Shown one piece after another: positions 1 to 60,290 of a stretch of 64,000 nt of DNA. The translations under genes and the position numbers were made by a program. The DNA is from Ursus arctos (taxonomy: Eukaryota; Chordata; Mammalia; Carnivora; Ursidae): NCBI RefSeq assembly GCF_023065955.2, contig NW_026623067.1:56490444-56554443 (forward strand), written 5' to 3'. Position 1 is the stretch's first letter; the number at the start of each line of letters is the position of its first letter. The notes under the pieces are model-generated. The model made no database searches. It saw only the letters and a program-made list of their open reading frames with translations, and was not told the origin of the DNA.

Positions 1-639
1 CAACAACAATTTTTTTTTTTACATATACAAATTTTATTATATACAAAGAACAAAGTTTCATCGGGTAAGCAAAAGGATATAAATTATAGTCATAATTAAT
101 AGTTTCAAAAAGCCCTTAAATCACTGGGACCTTCCGCACACCATGTAGGCCACATAGCCATTATTCAGAGCTCTTTGTAGTTCTCCCATAAGAGTAATCT
201 ATATTCTAGAGAAGCTGGCTTTTTATGAACTCTATGGAGGCAAATATGTCAGGCCTCATAAAGGAATGCTTTTACCTCTAGGGGGAAACCCTAAAAATAT
301 TGAAGGAAGGACTACTTCTAGGGTTATGTTTATTGTTGACAGTAATTTTAGAACCACAGAAAGTGTTAAAGACTTCTAGGTAAAATGCATGCCATCTCAT
401 AAAAGAATGGGTACCATTTTGTAGCTCTATAAATGGTTTTGGTCACAAATGAAAGTGAGCTGAGAATGCAGAATAGAAAAGTTGAGGGAAGGAGGCAAGC
501 AGATAGAGACATAATTCAATCATAGCAAGAAAAGTACAGAGATGGTTCTTTCTAAGACTGAGTTGGCAGTATTTACCGGTATAAGTTAAAACCTAGAAGA
601 ACATTGCAACTTCTGTATATTCAACAACAAATCTTAATT

Positions 640-1480
640 GAGAGGCGCCTAAGTGTCGGGCACTGTTCTAGGTGATAGTGATACATCAGTGAACAAAACA
701 AAGATCTTTGCCCAACCAGAGTTTACACTGTAGCAGGAGGAGATGGAAAATAAATGATTAATGTGGTAAGTTATATAGTATATTAGAAGGTGATAAATGT
801 TATGGGAAAAAAAGGAAATAGACCAGCGTAAGGGAGAAGATGAGGGTCAAGTTGTAGTTTTAAATAAGGTGGTTACGGTAGGCCTCATTGAGAAGTTGAT
901 ATCTTAGCAAAGATTTAAAGGAGTGAAGAGAGAGAGCCCTGAAAATACTGGTGAAAGAGGGTTACAGACAGAAGGAATGGCCAGGGCAAAGGGCCTGAGG
1001 TGGAAATGTGCATTATGTGTTGATATGCCCAAGAACCCCAGATGCCAGTGTGTTAAGGGTAAGAAAGCATGAAGGGGAGAGTAGTAGAGATGGGGTTCAA
1101 TTCTATTAGACCTTGTAGATCATTGTAAAAATTTTGGCTTTTATCTGGGAGAACTGAGGAGACTTTGTAGGGTTTTGAACAGGAGACCTATGATCTATCT
1201 GACTTACATTTGAAAAGAGTCATTCTAGCTGCTGTTTTGTGAGTAGACTGTGGGCAGCAAGGGTAGAAGCACCAAGAGGAGTTAGAGGGATGTGGCAGTG
1301 ATTCAAGGGAGATATGGTGGTGACTTGGACTAGGGTAGTAGTAGTGGAGGTGATGAGAATGTTGGGTTCTAGGCATGTTGTCAAGACAGAGCTAACCCAA
1401 TGGGATTTCCTGAAGGATTGGAGTGGGAGGCGAGGAGTGCAGGTGGAGAGAAGGGAACGAGGACTCCAAAAATATTTCTT
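640..1480 (-). repeat. L2 LINE fossil, antisense
   Basis: Reverse complement of the L2 3' region. Marks are GGGCACTGTTCTAGGTGATA, AAAGGGCCTGAGG, TTTGAACAGGAGACCTATGA and TAGACTGTGGGCAGCAAGGG. It accounts for most of the first 1.5 kb. Confidence 0.8.
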
Positions 1481-1580
1481 ATGACGTGCACCCGTACCCC
1501 CAATGTGGAGACAAACACTGTTAACACCAAGTGTATATCCTTCTAGAATGTTCTTGTGCATGTGTATATTAGACACATTT

Positions 1581-1780
1581 AAAAAAATATTTATATATTT
1601 AGTTGAGAGAGAAAGCATGAGCAGGGGAAGGGGCAGAGGCAGAGGGAGAGAGAGGAGAAGCAGATTCCCTGCTGAGCAGGGAGTCTGCCTAGGGGCTTGA
1701 TCTCATGACCTTGAGGTCATGACCTGTGCCGAAACCAAGAGTTGGATGCTTAACCAACTGAGCCACCAGGTGCATGCCCC
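1581..1780 (-). repeat. Can-SINE (SINEC), antisense
   Basis: Antisense SINEC with GAGCAGGG, CTCATGACC and a TTAACCAACTGAGCCACC end. Flanked by the 12-bp duplication TTAGACACATTT at 1569-1580 and 1781-1792. Confidence 0.92.
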
Positions 1781-1904
1781 TTAGACACATTTTTTTTTTT
1801 TAACAAGAGAAATGGAATCATACAAATGTGGTGTTTTATACTATCCTTCCCCCCCCCCCCATTTACTGAATTCTGAACATTTAAGTAAGTGAAAGTTAGA
1901 GTAA

Positions 1905-2130
1905 TAAATACAATGGTGAAGAGCCTGGTCCCTGGGATTAGATAGCTTATTAAAACCCAGCTCTGCCACTTACTAGTTGTGTGACCTTAGACAAGTGACT
2001 TAATTTCTGTGTTGTAGTTTCCTAAGCAGTCAGTGGGGATCATGATAGGATCCATCTCAGGAGGTGGTTCTGAGGAACAAGTGAGTTACGTTTCTGGAGC
2101 TCCTAAGAGAGCCTGGTGCAGGGTGGGGGC
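1905..2130 (+). repeat. MIR element, sense
   Basis: CAGCTCTGCCACTTACTAGT and TGTGACCTTAGACAAGTGAC, the MIR core. Confidence 0.85.
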
Positions 2131-2316
2131 TTACATTAGTGTTGGATGCTAGTCTCTTTCTCGTCTAGTAAGCATGTTTGTACCACATCTCTTAAAATAG
2201 GTACCTGGTGTTCTGTTGTATGGTTATAATGTGTAATTCCTCAAAGTATCATCCACCCTAGATTTTGGTTAAATATTTTTTTTAGTGGATTTTATATATA
2301 CAGCATGCATACTTGA

Positions 2317-51485
<49,169 letters not shown>

Positions 51486-52334
51486 CTGGAATACAAGGCA
51501 TCTTCCATGGGACGTGTACCAAAAATTAATGTAGCTTTAAAATTTTAGACTTTTCCAACATGTGGCTATTATAGTAAAATTGTTGTCTCAACACAGTGCA
51601 TTGTACTTTTCTACCTTTAAAAAAAAATCAGTGAAGATATTTATTTGATGAACCTCAATTCCTTCCTTGTCCATTTTCTTAGAGAAATTTTTCTGTAGCT
51701 CAGTGTTACCACCCATAAAATGAAGAGAATAACTTACACTTAGCCTTTCTAACTCAACGTGTAGTATGAAAAGTTCCATAACCTAGAAATTCCAGGTATG
51801 ATTGAGATTATTCACAGAAAGTTGTTTTTCCACCGGAATGATTGTTTCGCTTATGCACGATGCTATTTTAACACATGGTTTTTAAAAGCATCTATTACTT
51901 TGCTTTTCAGCCACCATTCTCCTCCTTCCTGTAACAGTCAGACTTGCTGCCTGCACTCAGGGCTGTGTTTCCTCCCCATTCGCTCTTCATCCTACTCCTC
52001 ATCAGCTTCCACTGCCAACAGCCCCTTCCGAAGTTGACCTCCATGTTGCTGAAACCTGTGGGTTCTTTCCCGATGTTATTGGACTGAATTCTGCAGCATT
52101 AAGAGCAGTCGAACACTTGCTCCTAGCAGTGCTATCCTTAGCTTCCTGTAACTCTAGGTTTTCTGCCAACCTCTTTGGCCCTTCTTGTTCCATCTCCTTT
52201 GCCAGGCCCTGTTCTTCTCATTTCTCTCCCACTCCCTTCAACATTTGTCCTGATTTTTCATTAGTAAAACATGAATAGATTCCGATTCTAAAAGATACAA
52301 AAATAACATGAAAGTATCTCCTCATTCTTTTTTA

Positions 52335-52770
52335 AAAATTGTGGTAAATATATATATAACATAAAATACCTTTTTTTAATGTAATTTTTATTTTGTTGTA
52401 TTAGTCACCATACAGTACATCCTTAGTTTTGATGTAATGTTCCATGATTCATTAGTTGCGTATAACACCCAGTGCACCAAGCAATACGTGCCCTCCTTAC
52501 TACCCATCACCAGCCTATCCCAATCCCGCACCCCCTCTCCCCTCTGAAGCCCTCACATTTTAACCGTGTTTAGCTGCACAGACCTGTGGCATGAAGTCCA
52601 TTCAACGGTTGTGCACCCATCACCACCATCCAGCTCCAGAACTTTTCATCATTCCAAACTGAAACTCTGTTACGAAATAGTGACTCCCCATTCCCTCTCC
52701 TCCAGCCCCTGGCCCTCTCCTCATTCCTAAATGTATGTGTTTCTCATGGTTTGGTTTATTCTTGGTGGGT
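52335..52770 (-). repeat. L1M fragment, antisense, split by a younger L1
   Basis: The left end, ATTGTGGTAAATATATATAT, is at 52338. It resumes after the younger L1 with TGTGCACCCATCACCACCAT and CCTCCAGCCCCTGGCC. Confidence 0.8.
52371..52553 (-). mobile_element. Antisense young L1 3' end inserted in an L1M
   Basis: Reverse complement of the same L1 3' UTR seen at 12580-12750 (GTCACCATACAGTACATCC, ATAACACCCAGTGCACCA). It lies downstream of the MCCC2 stop. Confidence 0.9.
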
Positions 52771-52789
52771 CATTTCAGCCCTTGTGTAT

Positions 52790-53530
52790 GGCTTCGGTTC
52801 CTGGCTGAAGGTGGATGATTCCTGCATCAAGACTGTTCTCTCTGAGCTCCAGACCTATGTATCTAACAGGTCTCCTGGATGTCTGCACTGATGGTCTTAC
52901 AGGAACCTCAGATTCAGTTGTCAAGGTCTATTGATTTTGCTTCCTATCTCTTGAATTCCCCATTATTTCTGTCTCTCACCACCACGGGCTTTAGAAGTGG
53001 GCTACCTGCATCCAGTCTTAGCTAGTACTGCGTCTCCATCACCGTGAGGTGAAGATGGCCGTTCTCACTGTGCATCTGGTCATGCTGTTCCCTTGCTCAA
53101 ATGTCTCACTGGTTCCCTGTAGAAGTGCCAGACCCCTCATGCTCTCCAGGACTGTGATCATCACATCCCCTCTTCTGTCTCATCTCTGACTCTTCCTCGT
53201 GCTCGGTGCTCCAGCTGTTCTAGATTTCTCGTTCCTTGAACCTACAGAGTCCTTGCCACCTTAGGGTCCACCGCCCAAGGTTCCCTCTGCCTGTACCAGT
53301 CTCCTTTCCCTTAAGCATTTACCTTTTTGTCTCTGTGACTTCTCTAGGCTGGGTTAGACACTATGTGCTCTTGTAAAGCACCAGCTACTTTTGCTGTCTT
53401 ACATATTTTTTCTTTAATATTGCCTTCCTGCTAGAATGTAAGCTCCCTGAGAGCAAGGATATTCTGTTTAGCCTGCATCTCCAGTCCCTAGCACTTACAG
53501 GTGCTTATGTATTTGTTGAATGAATGAGAA
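52790..53530 (+). repeat. L2 LINE fossil, sense, downstream of MCCC2
   Basis: AGGTCTCCTGGATGTCTGCA, CTCACTGGTTCCCTGTAG and CTAGAATGTAAGCTCCCTGA with a GTTGAATGAATGA end are classic L2. Confidence 0.8.
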
Positions 53531-53615
53531 ATCCGTATTTTAGCTGATGTTTTCAGACCACATTACAACTAAGTAATTGATTATATGATCTAATACAACT
53601 ATCCAGTGCTTTCCT

Positions 53616-53652
53616 AATAAAACTAATATTTCAAACATTGTGTGTGATGTTC
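53616..53652 (+). promoter_or_regulatory. Candidate poly(A) signal AATAAA with GU-rich downstream element
   Basis: CCTAATAAAACT at 53613-53624 is followed about 20 bases later by TTGTGTGTGATGTTC. This is the layout of a cleavage and polyadenylation site. It may end a long MCCC2 isoform or belong to the end of an old repeat. Confidence 0.35.
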
Positions 53653-53939
53653 AATTTAGGCAGCATTTGTGTATCAGGAATCAGTTTAATTTTTTGAGAT
53701 GTGTACAGATAAATGCTCACAGTTCAGAGGTAGGCTGCATTTTGAGAAGGATGTTGGACGAGGTCATTGAGAGGACATGACCTCGGCACTGAGAGGACGT
53801 CCCCTCCCCTTTCCTTGGAGAGTTCCCCCGCCCACCATTCCTGCCGTGGGAGCTATTTCAAGAACACAGCCTTGAGAGAGTAATGCGGTGTTGAGACCAT
53901 CTGAAACCAGTTAAGGCTTCTTTGTAAACAAGATTCTGG

Positions 53940-54105
53940 GCCATGGGCGGGGAGATGACGTCGTGTTGGGGCGGACGCAGAGCACGCGCAGACGTGCATT
54001 TCCTCGCTTACCTGCGTGGAGCGGCCCGCCTCCCCCTCCTGTCTCTCCCTTGGCCTCCCTGTCCTGGGACCAGCTTTCGAACCAGCAAAGGGGACATGGT
54101 AAGCA
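53940..54105 (+). promoter_or_regulatory. CpG-rich promoter-like patch with GC box, CRE-like site and a 5' splice site
   Basis: A local burst of CpGs in an AT-rich flank. GGGCGGGG is at 53945-53952 and TGACGTCG (one base from a full CRE) at 53956-53963. Further CG-rich sequence runs to about 54035, and ACATG|GTAAGC gives a donor at 54099. It could be a small promoter with a non-coding first exon, or an old LTR (the TTTCGAACCAGCAAAGGGGA segment looks LTR-like to me). Confidence 0.35.
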
Positions 54106-54384
54106 TTTTAAAATAGTAAATTATATTCAAGTTTTGGTTAAAATTTACGTCCATGTCAGAAAACAAAAATTTTTAAAAATCACGTGTAGGTAATACAGCT
54201 TGCTACGAATCATCAAGTCAAAGATGGATGAATTTTTTAGGACTGTTTTTACCTCTAAAGAAACTGTTTTCTCTAAAAAGATCACCGTCATCAATACCAC
54301 ACTTAAAATAGTTAAATTATGTTACGTAGTTTATCCAATAAAAAACTTTGTTTTACCAAAACGGGCAGCGTTTTTCGTCTGCTC

Positions 54385-54510
54385 CCTCCCAGCTTTACTG
54401 AGCCATAACGGACATATCCCAGGTAAGTTGAAGGAGTGCGGTGTGATGTATTGTGAAATGGTTACCATAGTGTGGTTACCTAACACATTCACATCAAGGA
54501 ACCTTTTTCT
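54385..54510 (-). repeat. L1M-like fragment, antisense
   Basis: CTTTACTGAGCCATAACGGA, GAAATGGTTACCATAGTGTG and ACATTCACATCAAGGAACC. Confidence 0.6.
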
Positions 54511-55444
54511 TTTTTTTTTTTTTCTTGGTAGGGAGAATATTTTTGTTTTTCTACATTTCAGTTCTTTTAAATGAGAATTGCAGCCAGGATAATAGGAGTA
54601 AATTAGACTTTCAAGAAGTATGCAGCTAGTTAATCTAAATTAGCACTTTGGGTACTTACAGAATAAAAGAGACAAAATTACTTGTATTTTTCAGTTTTCA
54701 AGAAAAAATTTCAATTTAGAATTTGTCGAAATATTTTTTACACTACCAGAAGATGTTGAATGTACAAGTAGAAAAATTATCATTTGCCAGATGTGCATGG
54801 TTATGTGTAAGGCACAAACAGAGAGACTGGTATGACCTTTACGGGGGTAGGGAACGGCAGGTTTTTCAATGATAAGACTTTTCTGGGGGAGAGGTCTCAT
54901 AGTCCTTGTTGGTTTTGAAATGCGTTTGTTGGTGTCTTGGAATGATGATTGTTGATTATGCTGGCCAAAGCCATTTCTTAGAAATCTTTATTACTCGTTC
55001 TGAAATTCAGTATTTAGAAAAACCACAAGAGAATGAGCTAGATAATCATGGTCTCTGGTTATTTATAACATTTCTTTGCAAATGTTAGAAATTACAATCA
55101 GTATCTAATAATGACAGGTGTTAATTGTTTTAAAAAAGTACCACCGAACACTTAAAAATATATTTAAAAAAAATTTAACGTGCCTCAAATTCTCTAGTAT
55201 ATGGAATCGGATGAAATGCTAAGGATAAAGTTGTTCTTGGAGCTAAGTGAAATTTCTATCTACTTTTGAACTTGCTAGGCAAATGTGTACCCAGGTGAGG
55301 TTTGTAATCAAGCTAATGGATGATCCGGTCTGGGATCCTTGAGAGGCAACAGGTGTGAGCAGACTGGGACCTGTGGTTGCTCTCTCTAGTTCATTATCAC
55401 GGAGTATTGGTGGACGTCAGGTTTTAATACCTCTTAGAAGCCAC

Positions 55445-55665
55445 GCTTCCAGACACCTGCTGCGTAACGTTTTCATGGCTTAAAACAATACAAGTTTATT
55501 CTGTTCTAGTTGTGGAGGTCAGAAGTCTAGACTCAAGGTTTTGGCAAGGCTGTGTTCACTCTGGAGGCTTTGAGAGAAAAATCCATTTCCTTGTCTTTCT
55601 CAGCTTCTAAGAGGAAAATCCATTTCCTTGTCTTTCTCCTGCCTGCCTTGTGACATTGGTTACGG
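55445..55665 (-). repeat. LTR-like fragment with a 37-bp internal duplication, antisense
   Basis: GTAACGTTTTCATGGCTTAA, TTGTGGAGGTCAGAAGTCTA. ATCCATTTCCTTGTCTTTCT occurs at 55581 and again at 55618. Confidence 0.5.
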
Positions 55666-55865
55666 ATTTCAGTATTATAGCAAAACACATGTTAGCAATC
55701 TAGAGAGCCACTTAATCGGCTCAGGAGGAGAGGTTACGACAGGGCAGGGGCAATTTTATTTTCTGTAGCACCCAGCATTTCAGTGTGTCTGGCTGCTTTT
55801 CCTTTTGCAAAGGTGACCCAAATCAGAGGTTTGTGCTACCCCTTAGGTTAAAAGAGGGAAGTGTT

Positions 55866-56030
55866 GGGGCGCCTGGGTGGCTCAGTTGGTTAAGCTTCTG
55901 ACTCTAGATTTCATCTCCCATCATGATCTCAAGGTCTTCAGATCAAGTCCTGCATGGAGTCTGCTTAAGAGTCTCTCTCTCAGTACATAAATAAATAAAT
56001 AATAAATAAATAAATAAAATCTTTTAAAAA
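55866..56030 (+). repeat. Can-SINE (SINEC), sense
   Basis: GGGGCGCCTGGGTGGCTCAG head, shortened body, TAAA-repeat tail. Confidence 0.92.
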
Positions 56031-56782
56031 AGTGTCTGAGGGAGAACAAAGTCTTAGAAGATTGTGATAACACTGGACTGAAGAGAAAGCATGACCAGAA
56101 CTACTTGTTAGAAGTAAAGTGGAGAAATAAAAAATTTAATGTGTAATTCAGCAAGTGTTAGTTGTAAGACATGAACAGGTACAGTTGGGGAATGCTTGGG
56201 CTACTTTCAAGAGGTTTCTGTAGGAAGCGTACATTTTTCAATAGCTACATTGTACTTCTATGTTCTAAGATAATTAAAAATGTTTGTTTTAAAATTATTT
56301 ATAATTTAAAATCCAACAGTGTTTTTAAAGGAAACTTAGAGATAGTAAAGAAAGTGAAAATTCTCCATAATTTTACCACCCAGAGATAGCTGCTGCTGTT
56401 ACTAATTTCGTGTATAGACTGTACGATTCTTTTTTCTATCTGTGGGGATTTTTTCACAAAGAAGTTACTCTGTTACCTTCATTTTCGCTTACTGTCATGT
56501 AAACGGATTGGCATGTTTCCATGCCCCGTGCTACAACAATTGTGATGTTGCCTGATACTACACCGTATGGACGTCCTATTTGATTTAACCAACCCCTGCT
56601 GTCGGATATTTAGGTTGTTTCTGGCTTCGCACTAGTATAGCTAAAGCTGCAGTGAATATCTCATAGTGTCTTTATGTAACTGATTATTAGTACAAATTCC
56701 TAGAAGTGAGATTCTTGGATTGAAGTGTAGACTTTTAAGACCCACTGCTAAATTCTGTTCTATAAACCCATATATATATATA

Positions 56783-56968
56783 TTTTTAAAGATTTTATTT
56801 ATTTGACAGAGATAGAGACAGCCAGCGAGAGAGGGAACACAAGCAGGGGGAGTGGGAGAGGAAGAAGCAGGCTCCCAGCGGAGCCTGATGTGGGGCTCGA
56901 TCCCAGAACGCCGGGATCACGCCCTGAGCCAAAGGCAGACGCTTACGACTGTGCCACCCAGGCGCCCC
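56783..56968 (-). repeat. Can-SINE, bear/panda-like subtype, antisense
   Basis: Duplication TATAAACCCATAT at 56761-56773 and 56969-56981. The body has GACAGCCAGCGAGAGAGGGA. Confidence 0.94.
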
Positions 56969-57467
56969 TATAAACCCATATTTATGGTACAAGCCTTGCC
57001 GCGTGTAACGAGGACTCTGGTGCCTTCAGATGCTGCAGTAGCTTCGAGTAGAATTTAATTGTTTAGGAGACTAAGTGTTTATGTTAATTTTTAGAAGTTG
57101 TATCTAGGTAACAATGTCACGTTAGTAAGTTGTGACGACTCAGCATAAATGCGTGGGTGGCATCATGGTTGTGGAAGGGCTGGGAAAAGATGGGGAGAAG
57201 GCCAGTTAACCCCTAGTGCTGCTACCAAAAAGCTATGTGAACTTGAGGAAGATGGGTGGGCACCAAATTCAGCCTCTCTGCTCTGGCAGTTGTTTCCTTC
57301 TCTCTGTCCGGTTAGTCAAAGTTTTTTTTCCACTTCCCCTGATCCCCTTTATTTCTGCTACTTACGGGGGCAAGTGGCCTGTGAAGGGTGAGGGTTGGAG
57401 GCAGGGAAAGGTCTTTGAAGGTGGGGATTTAATAGAGAACTTCAAGAGAAATCACGACTAGACCTAC

Positions 57468-57662
57468 TTTTTTTTTTTTTTTTTTTTTAAGATTTTGTCA
57501 GAGAGAGAGAGCGCGCATGAGCAGGAAGCATGAGCAGGGAGGAGGGGCAGAGGGAGTAGCAGATTCCCCACTGAGCAGGAAGCCTGATGTGGGGCTCGAT
57601 CCCTGGGATCATGACCTGAGCCAAAGTCCGTTGCTTAACCAACTGAACCACCCGGGCGTCCC
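57468..57662 (-). repeat. Can-SINE (SINEC), antisense
   Basis: T-run, AAGATTTTGTCAGAGAGAG, partly duplicated GCATGAGCAGG and an ACTGAACCACCCGGGCGTCC end. AGACCTACTT flanks it. Confidence 0.92.
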
Positions 57663-57732
57663 ATGACAGACCTACTTGTTGGAAGTCAGTTGGAGGAAAA
57701 AATAGGGCATGCTGAGAATGATTATTATTATT

Positions 57733-57919
57733 ATTAAACGTTGTATTTATTTGAGAGAGTGAGCAAGAGAGAGCATGAGCAGAGGAAGGGCAGTGGGAAA
57801 GGGAGAAGCAGATTCCCGGCTGAGCAGGGAGCCCCACGTGGGGCTCTATCCCAAGATTCTGGAATCATGACCTGAGCCAGAGGCAGACACTTTACCAACT
57901 GAGCAACCCAGGCACCCCC
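57733..57919 (-). repeat. Can-SINE (SINEC), antisense
   Basis: TTAAACGTTGTATTTATTTG head, GCTGAGCAGGGAGCCCC and an ACTGAGCAACCCAGGCACCC end. An ATT microsatellite precedes it. Confidence 0.92.
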
Positions 57920-58930
57920 ATTAATATTAATAGTAACAATAATAATCAAGTTATTCTTCTGCACGTATAGGCACAGCTGGTTTGCTGAGACTGCAGTGGA
58001 GACCGCTTGTCAGGTGGTTGTGTTCTTGAGCTCTGTCAGAGTTTTTTTTTTTTTTTTTCAAATGAACAAACATTTACTGAAGGTCTGTGGTGTGTCTGGC
58101 TTTGGGATAGAATATAGAATAAATAGGGCGGTTAACACTTAGACAAACAAGTCCAGCACGGCCCCTTCCTTGTGTAGCCATGGGTCAATGACTTGGTGGG
58201 TATTTTCACCTGCTCAGTCCCCCTCCCTTGTCTCTCAGTAAGTGCCTTCTCCTCCTTCTCGGGGAACTACCCCTGTCCTGTTGTGTGCAGTCTGCAGTGT
58301 CGAGCAAAGAGCCCTGGTCCCTAGCGGAGAGCTGCGCCCTTCGCAGAGGCTTGGCCGAGCGGACTTAAGCCGTTTGATTCTCGAGCAGAGGGAGACACAT
58401 GGAAGACAGCCAGCCCTGAGTTGTTCTGTGGACCGTCAGAGGCTGCTCGTTCAGTCTTGCTCTGCGTCCCTGGCACCCCCCTGGTTACTAAGGCTCCGGT
58501 GTGAGGTGTCCTGGCATCTTGTACTCTTCCAGCGATCTTTGTAAGATAAACTTGCCAGAGTCAGGCTCCAGTGCTTGTAGCAACAAATACTAACTCCTAT
58601 CATGTTCTGCAAGATCAAGGGTAAAATAAGTTCCTCTCTATTTTCAACGGTGATGAAAGCTTTACGGCCAGCATTTTAAAGACTTTTCAGAAATGAAACC
58701 AATGGGACTTTGAAATTAAGTGAAGAATATCAGGTACACTGAAAAGTAAGTGGAGGGCGTTGCCTCTCAAAGAAGCGGCACATTCCAAGGAAGGATGTGC
58801 CTTCCCAGCGCAAGGATGACTTGAGCAGTAAAACTGCTACAAGGGAAGCTCAACTTATGCAAGCAACCTTTTGATCACTGAAATGTGTCACTGAGCAAGA
58901 TTTTAGCTTACTTTTAATGGAAATCTGGCT

Positions 58931-59379
58931 AAAAATCTGACAGTCTTGTGCTTGGCTGAGGAGCCAATGGGGCGAAGCTCCCATCTGTGGGATTATGACT
59001 GAACGCCTCTAAATCAGAATCCCGCCCAGGCGGAAGGACACGGCGGCGTCTCGGTTGGCCTCGGTTGGCCTCGGTTGGCCTTGGATAGCAGGTCCCCCGC
59101 CAGCCCGGCCGGCGGGCCGGTGCGCGCGTCGGGACCGGGTCCAGTGCGGAGAGCCCCTAGTCCCGGGAAACGGGGCGCCCCGGAAAGGGGCCGCCCCCTC
59201 GCCGGTCACGCAACACACGTTCGTGGGGAACCTGGTGCTAAACCATTCGTAGACGACCTGCTTCTGGGTCGGGTTTCGTACGTAGCAGAGCAGCTCCCTC
59301 GCTGCGATCTATTGAAAGTCGGCCCTCGACACAAGGGTTTGTGTAAAATAAAAAATTAAAAAAAAAAAAATCTGACAGT
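58931..59379 (+). pseudogene. Retroposed 28S rRNA 3'-end pseudogene with target-site duplication
   Basis: Positions 58946-59343 follow the 3' end of mammalian 28S rRNA in order. They include GGCTGAGGAGCCAATGGGGC, the AATCCCGCCCAGGCGGAA region, ACGTTCGTGGGGAACCTGG, CTAAACCATTCGTAGACGAC, and the terminal TCGACACAAGGGTTTGT. The copy stops at the natural 28S end and runs straight into an A-rich tail (59344-59365). The 14-bp duplication AAAAATCTGACAGT flanks it at 58931-58944 and 59366-59379. The 5' truncation, A-tail and duplication are hallmarks of L1-driven retroposition of a polyadenylated rRNA fragment. The GC-rich expansion segment is shorter than I recall for human 28S, and TCGGTTGGCC is present three times. 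Confidence 0.95.
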
Positions 59380-60103
59380 TTTCCATTGGGGATAAGGTAA
59401 AAACAGCTGTTCCAAGAGCCAGAAGGCTGAACCGAGGGGTTTCTTGGGTAGCTTTGTGATCTGTTGGGTAGCCGCCTTCTCCCAGGAGTGCAAGACAGTG
59501 TCCGTAATCCCGTGTGAAATGCTGACAATTGGCTTGCGTTGTGGACGTTTGCAAGTACTCGAGGCTCCCGTTCTTATTTTGGAGCTACTGGCATTTTCAC
59601 TTATGCTTTGTCTTGATGTTGATGTGGCCTGTCTCTAACCCTCTCTGCCCGCCATGAGGGAAATAGAAAAGAACCAGCGGATCAAATTCTAGACCAGAGC
59701 ACTCTAAGTAGGAGCAAGGCAGGTTTCGAACTGCGTCATAATTTAGATCCATAGTAGAACGGATTTAGTATTCACGGTTAGAGAGCTAGAATGGCTTCCT
59801 GCACACCGAGCTCCATTTGGAAGCAAGGGATTTGGGCTCTAGTTCAGATGGTGGTACTGACTACTTGTCTCATCTCCGGCTGGTCTTTCTTTGTCTCATC
59901 ACAGCGGGGGACTTGACTGAGTTTTCTACCCTGGCTTCACATTAGAATTAGCGGAAGAGGTTTAAAAAAAATGGTTGAATCAGAATCTTTGTGGAGTGAT
60001 GGGGTATTCTTTAAAGTTCCCCATCACTGCTCTAGAACAATGGTTCTCAAATGGCTCTAGATGGTCTTGCTCAGGGTGGGATGAATTGTCTGAACTTCTT
60101 GGT

Positions 60104-60290
60104 CACTGGTTCGCAAACAAGGCTGAACATTAGAATCACCGAAGGAACTCGGGCTACAAGAAAATCCTGATGCCCACACTGGACTCCACATAACTAAATC
60201 AGACTCTCGGCTTAGGATGCAGGTGTCAGTAATTTTTAAACCTCCTGTAAGTGAGTCCAGTGCGCAAAGCTGGGGGTCACTTCACAGCGT
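60104..60290 (+). repeat. MER5-type DNA transposon remnant
   Basis: ACATTAGAATCACCGAAGGA, CTGATGCCCACACTGGACTC and GATGCAGGTGTCAGTAATTT. A second, weaker fragment lies at 59928-60000. Confidence 0.6.

Larger units (their letters stand above)
51486..53640 (+). other. MCCC2: MCCC2 3' UTR and candidate polyadenylation region
   Basis: The 3' UTR starts after TAA at 51485. An AGTAAA variant hexamer at 51573-51578, followed by a U/GU-rich stretch, would give a short UTR of about 110 bases. A canonical AATAAA lies at 53616-53621, with GU-rich sequence at 53640-53652; using it would include L1 and L2 repeats in a roughly 2.1-kb UTR. The sequence cannot say which is used. Confidence 0.45.

Noticed and set aside
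53963..54193. 76-codon ORF in the CpG patch as a new protein
   Set aside because: Pro/Arg-rich composition fits chance coding in GC-rich DNA, and the frame runs through a likely 5' splice site.
59009..59359. Overlapping GC-rich ORFs on both strands
   Set aside because: They are chance frames in the 28S rRNA retrocopy.
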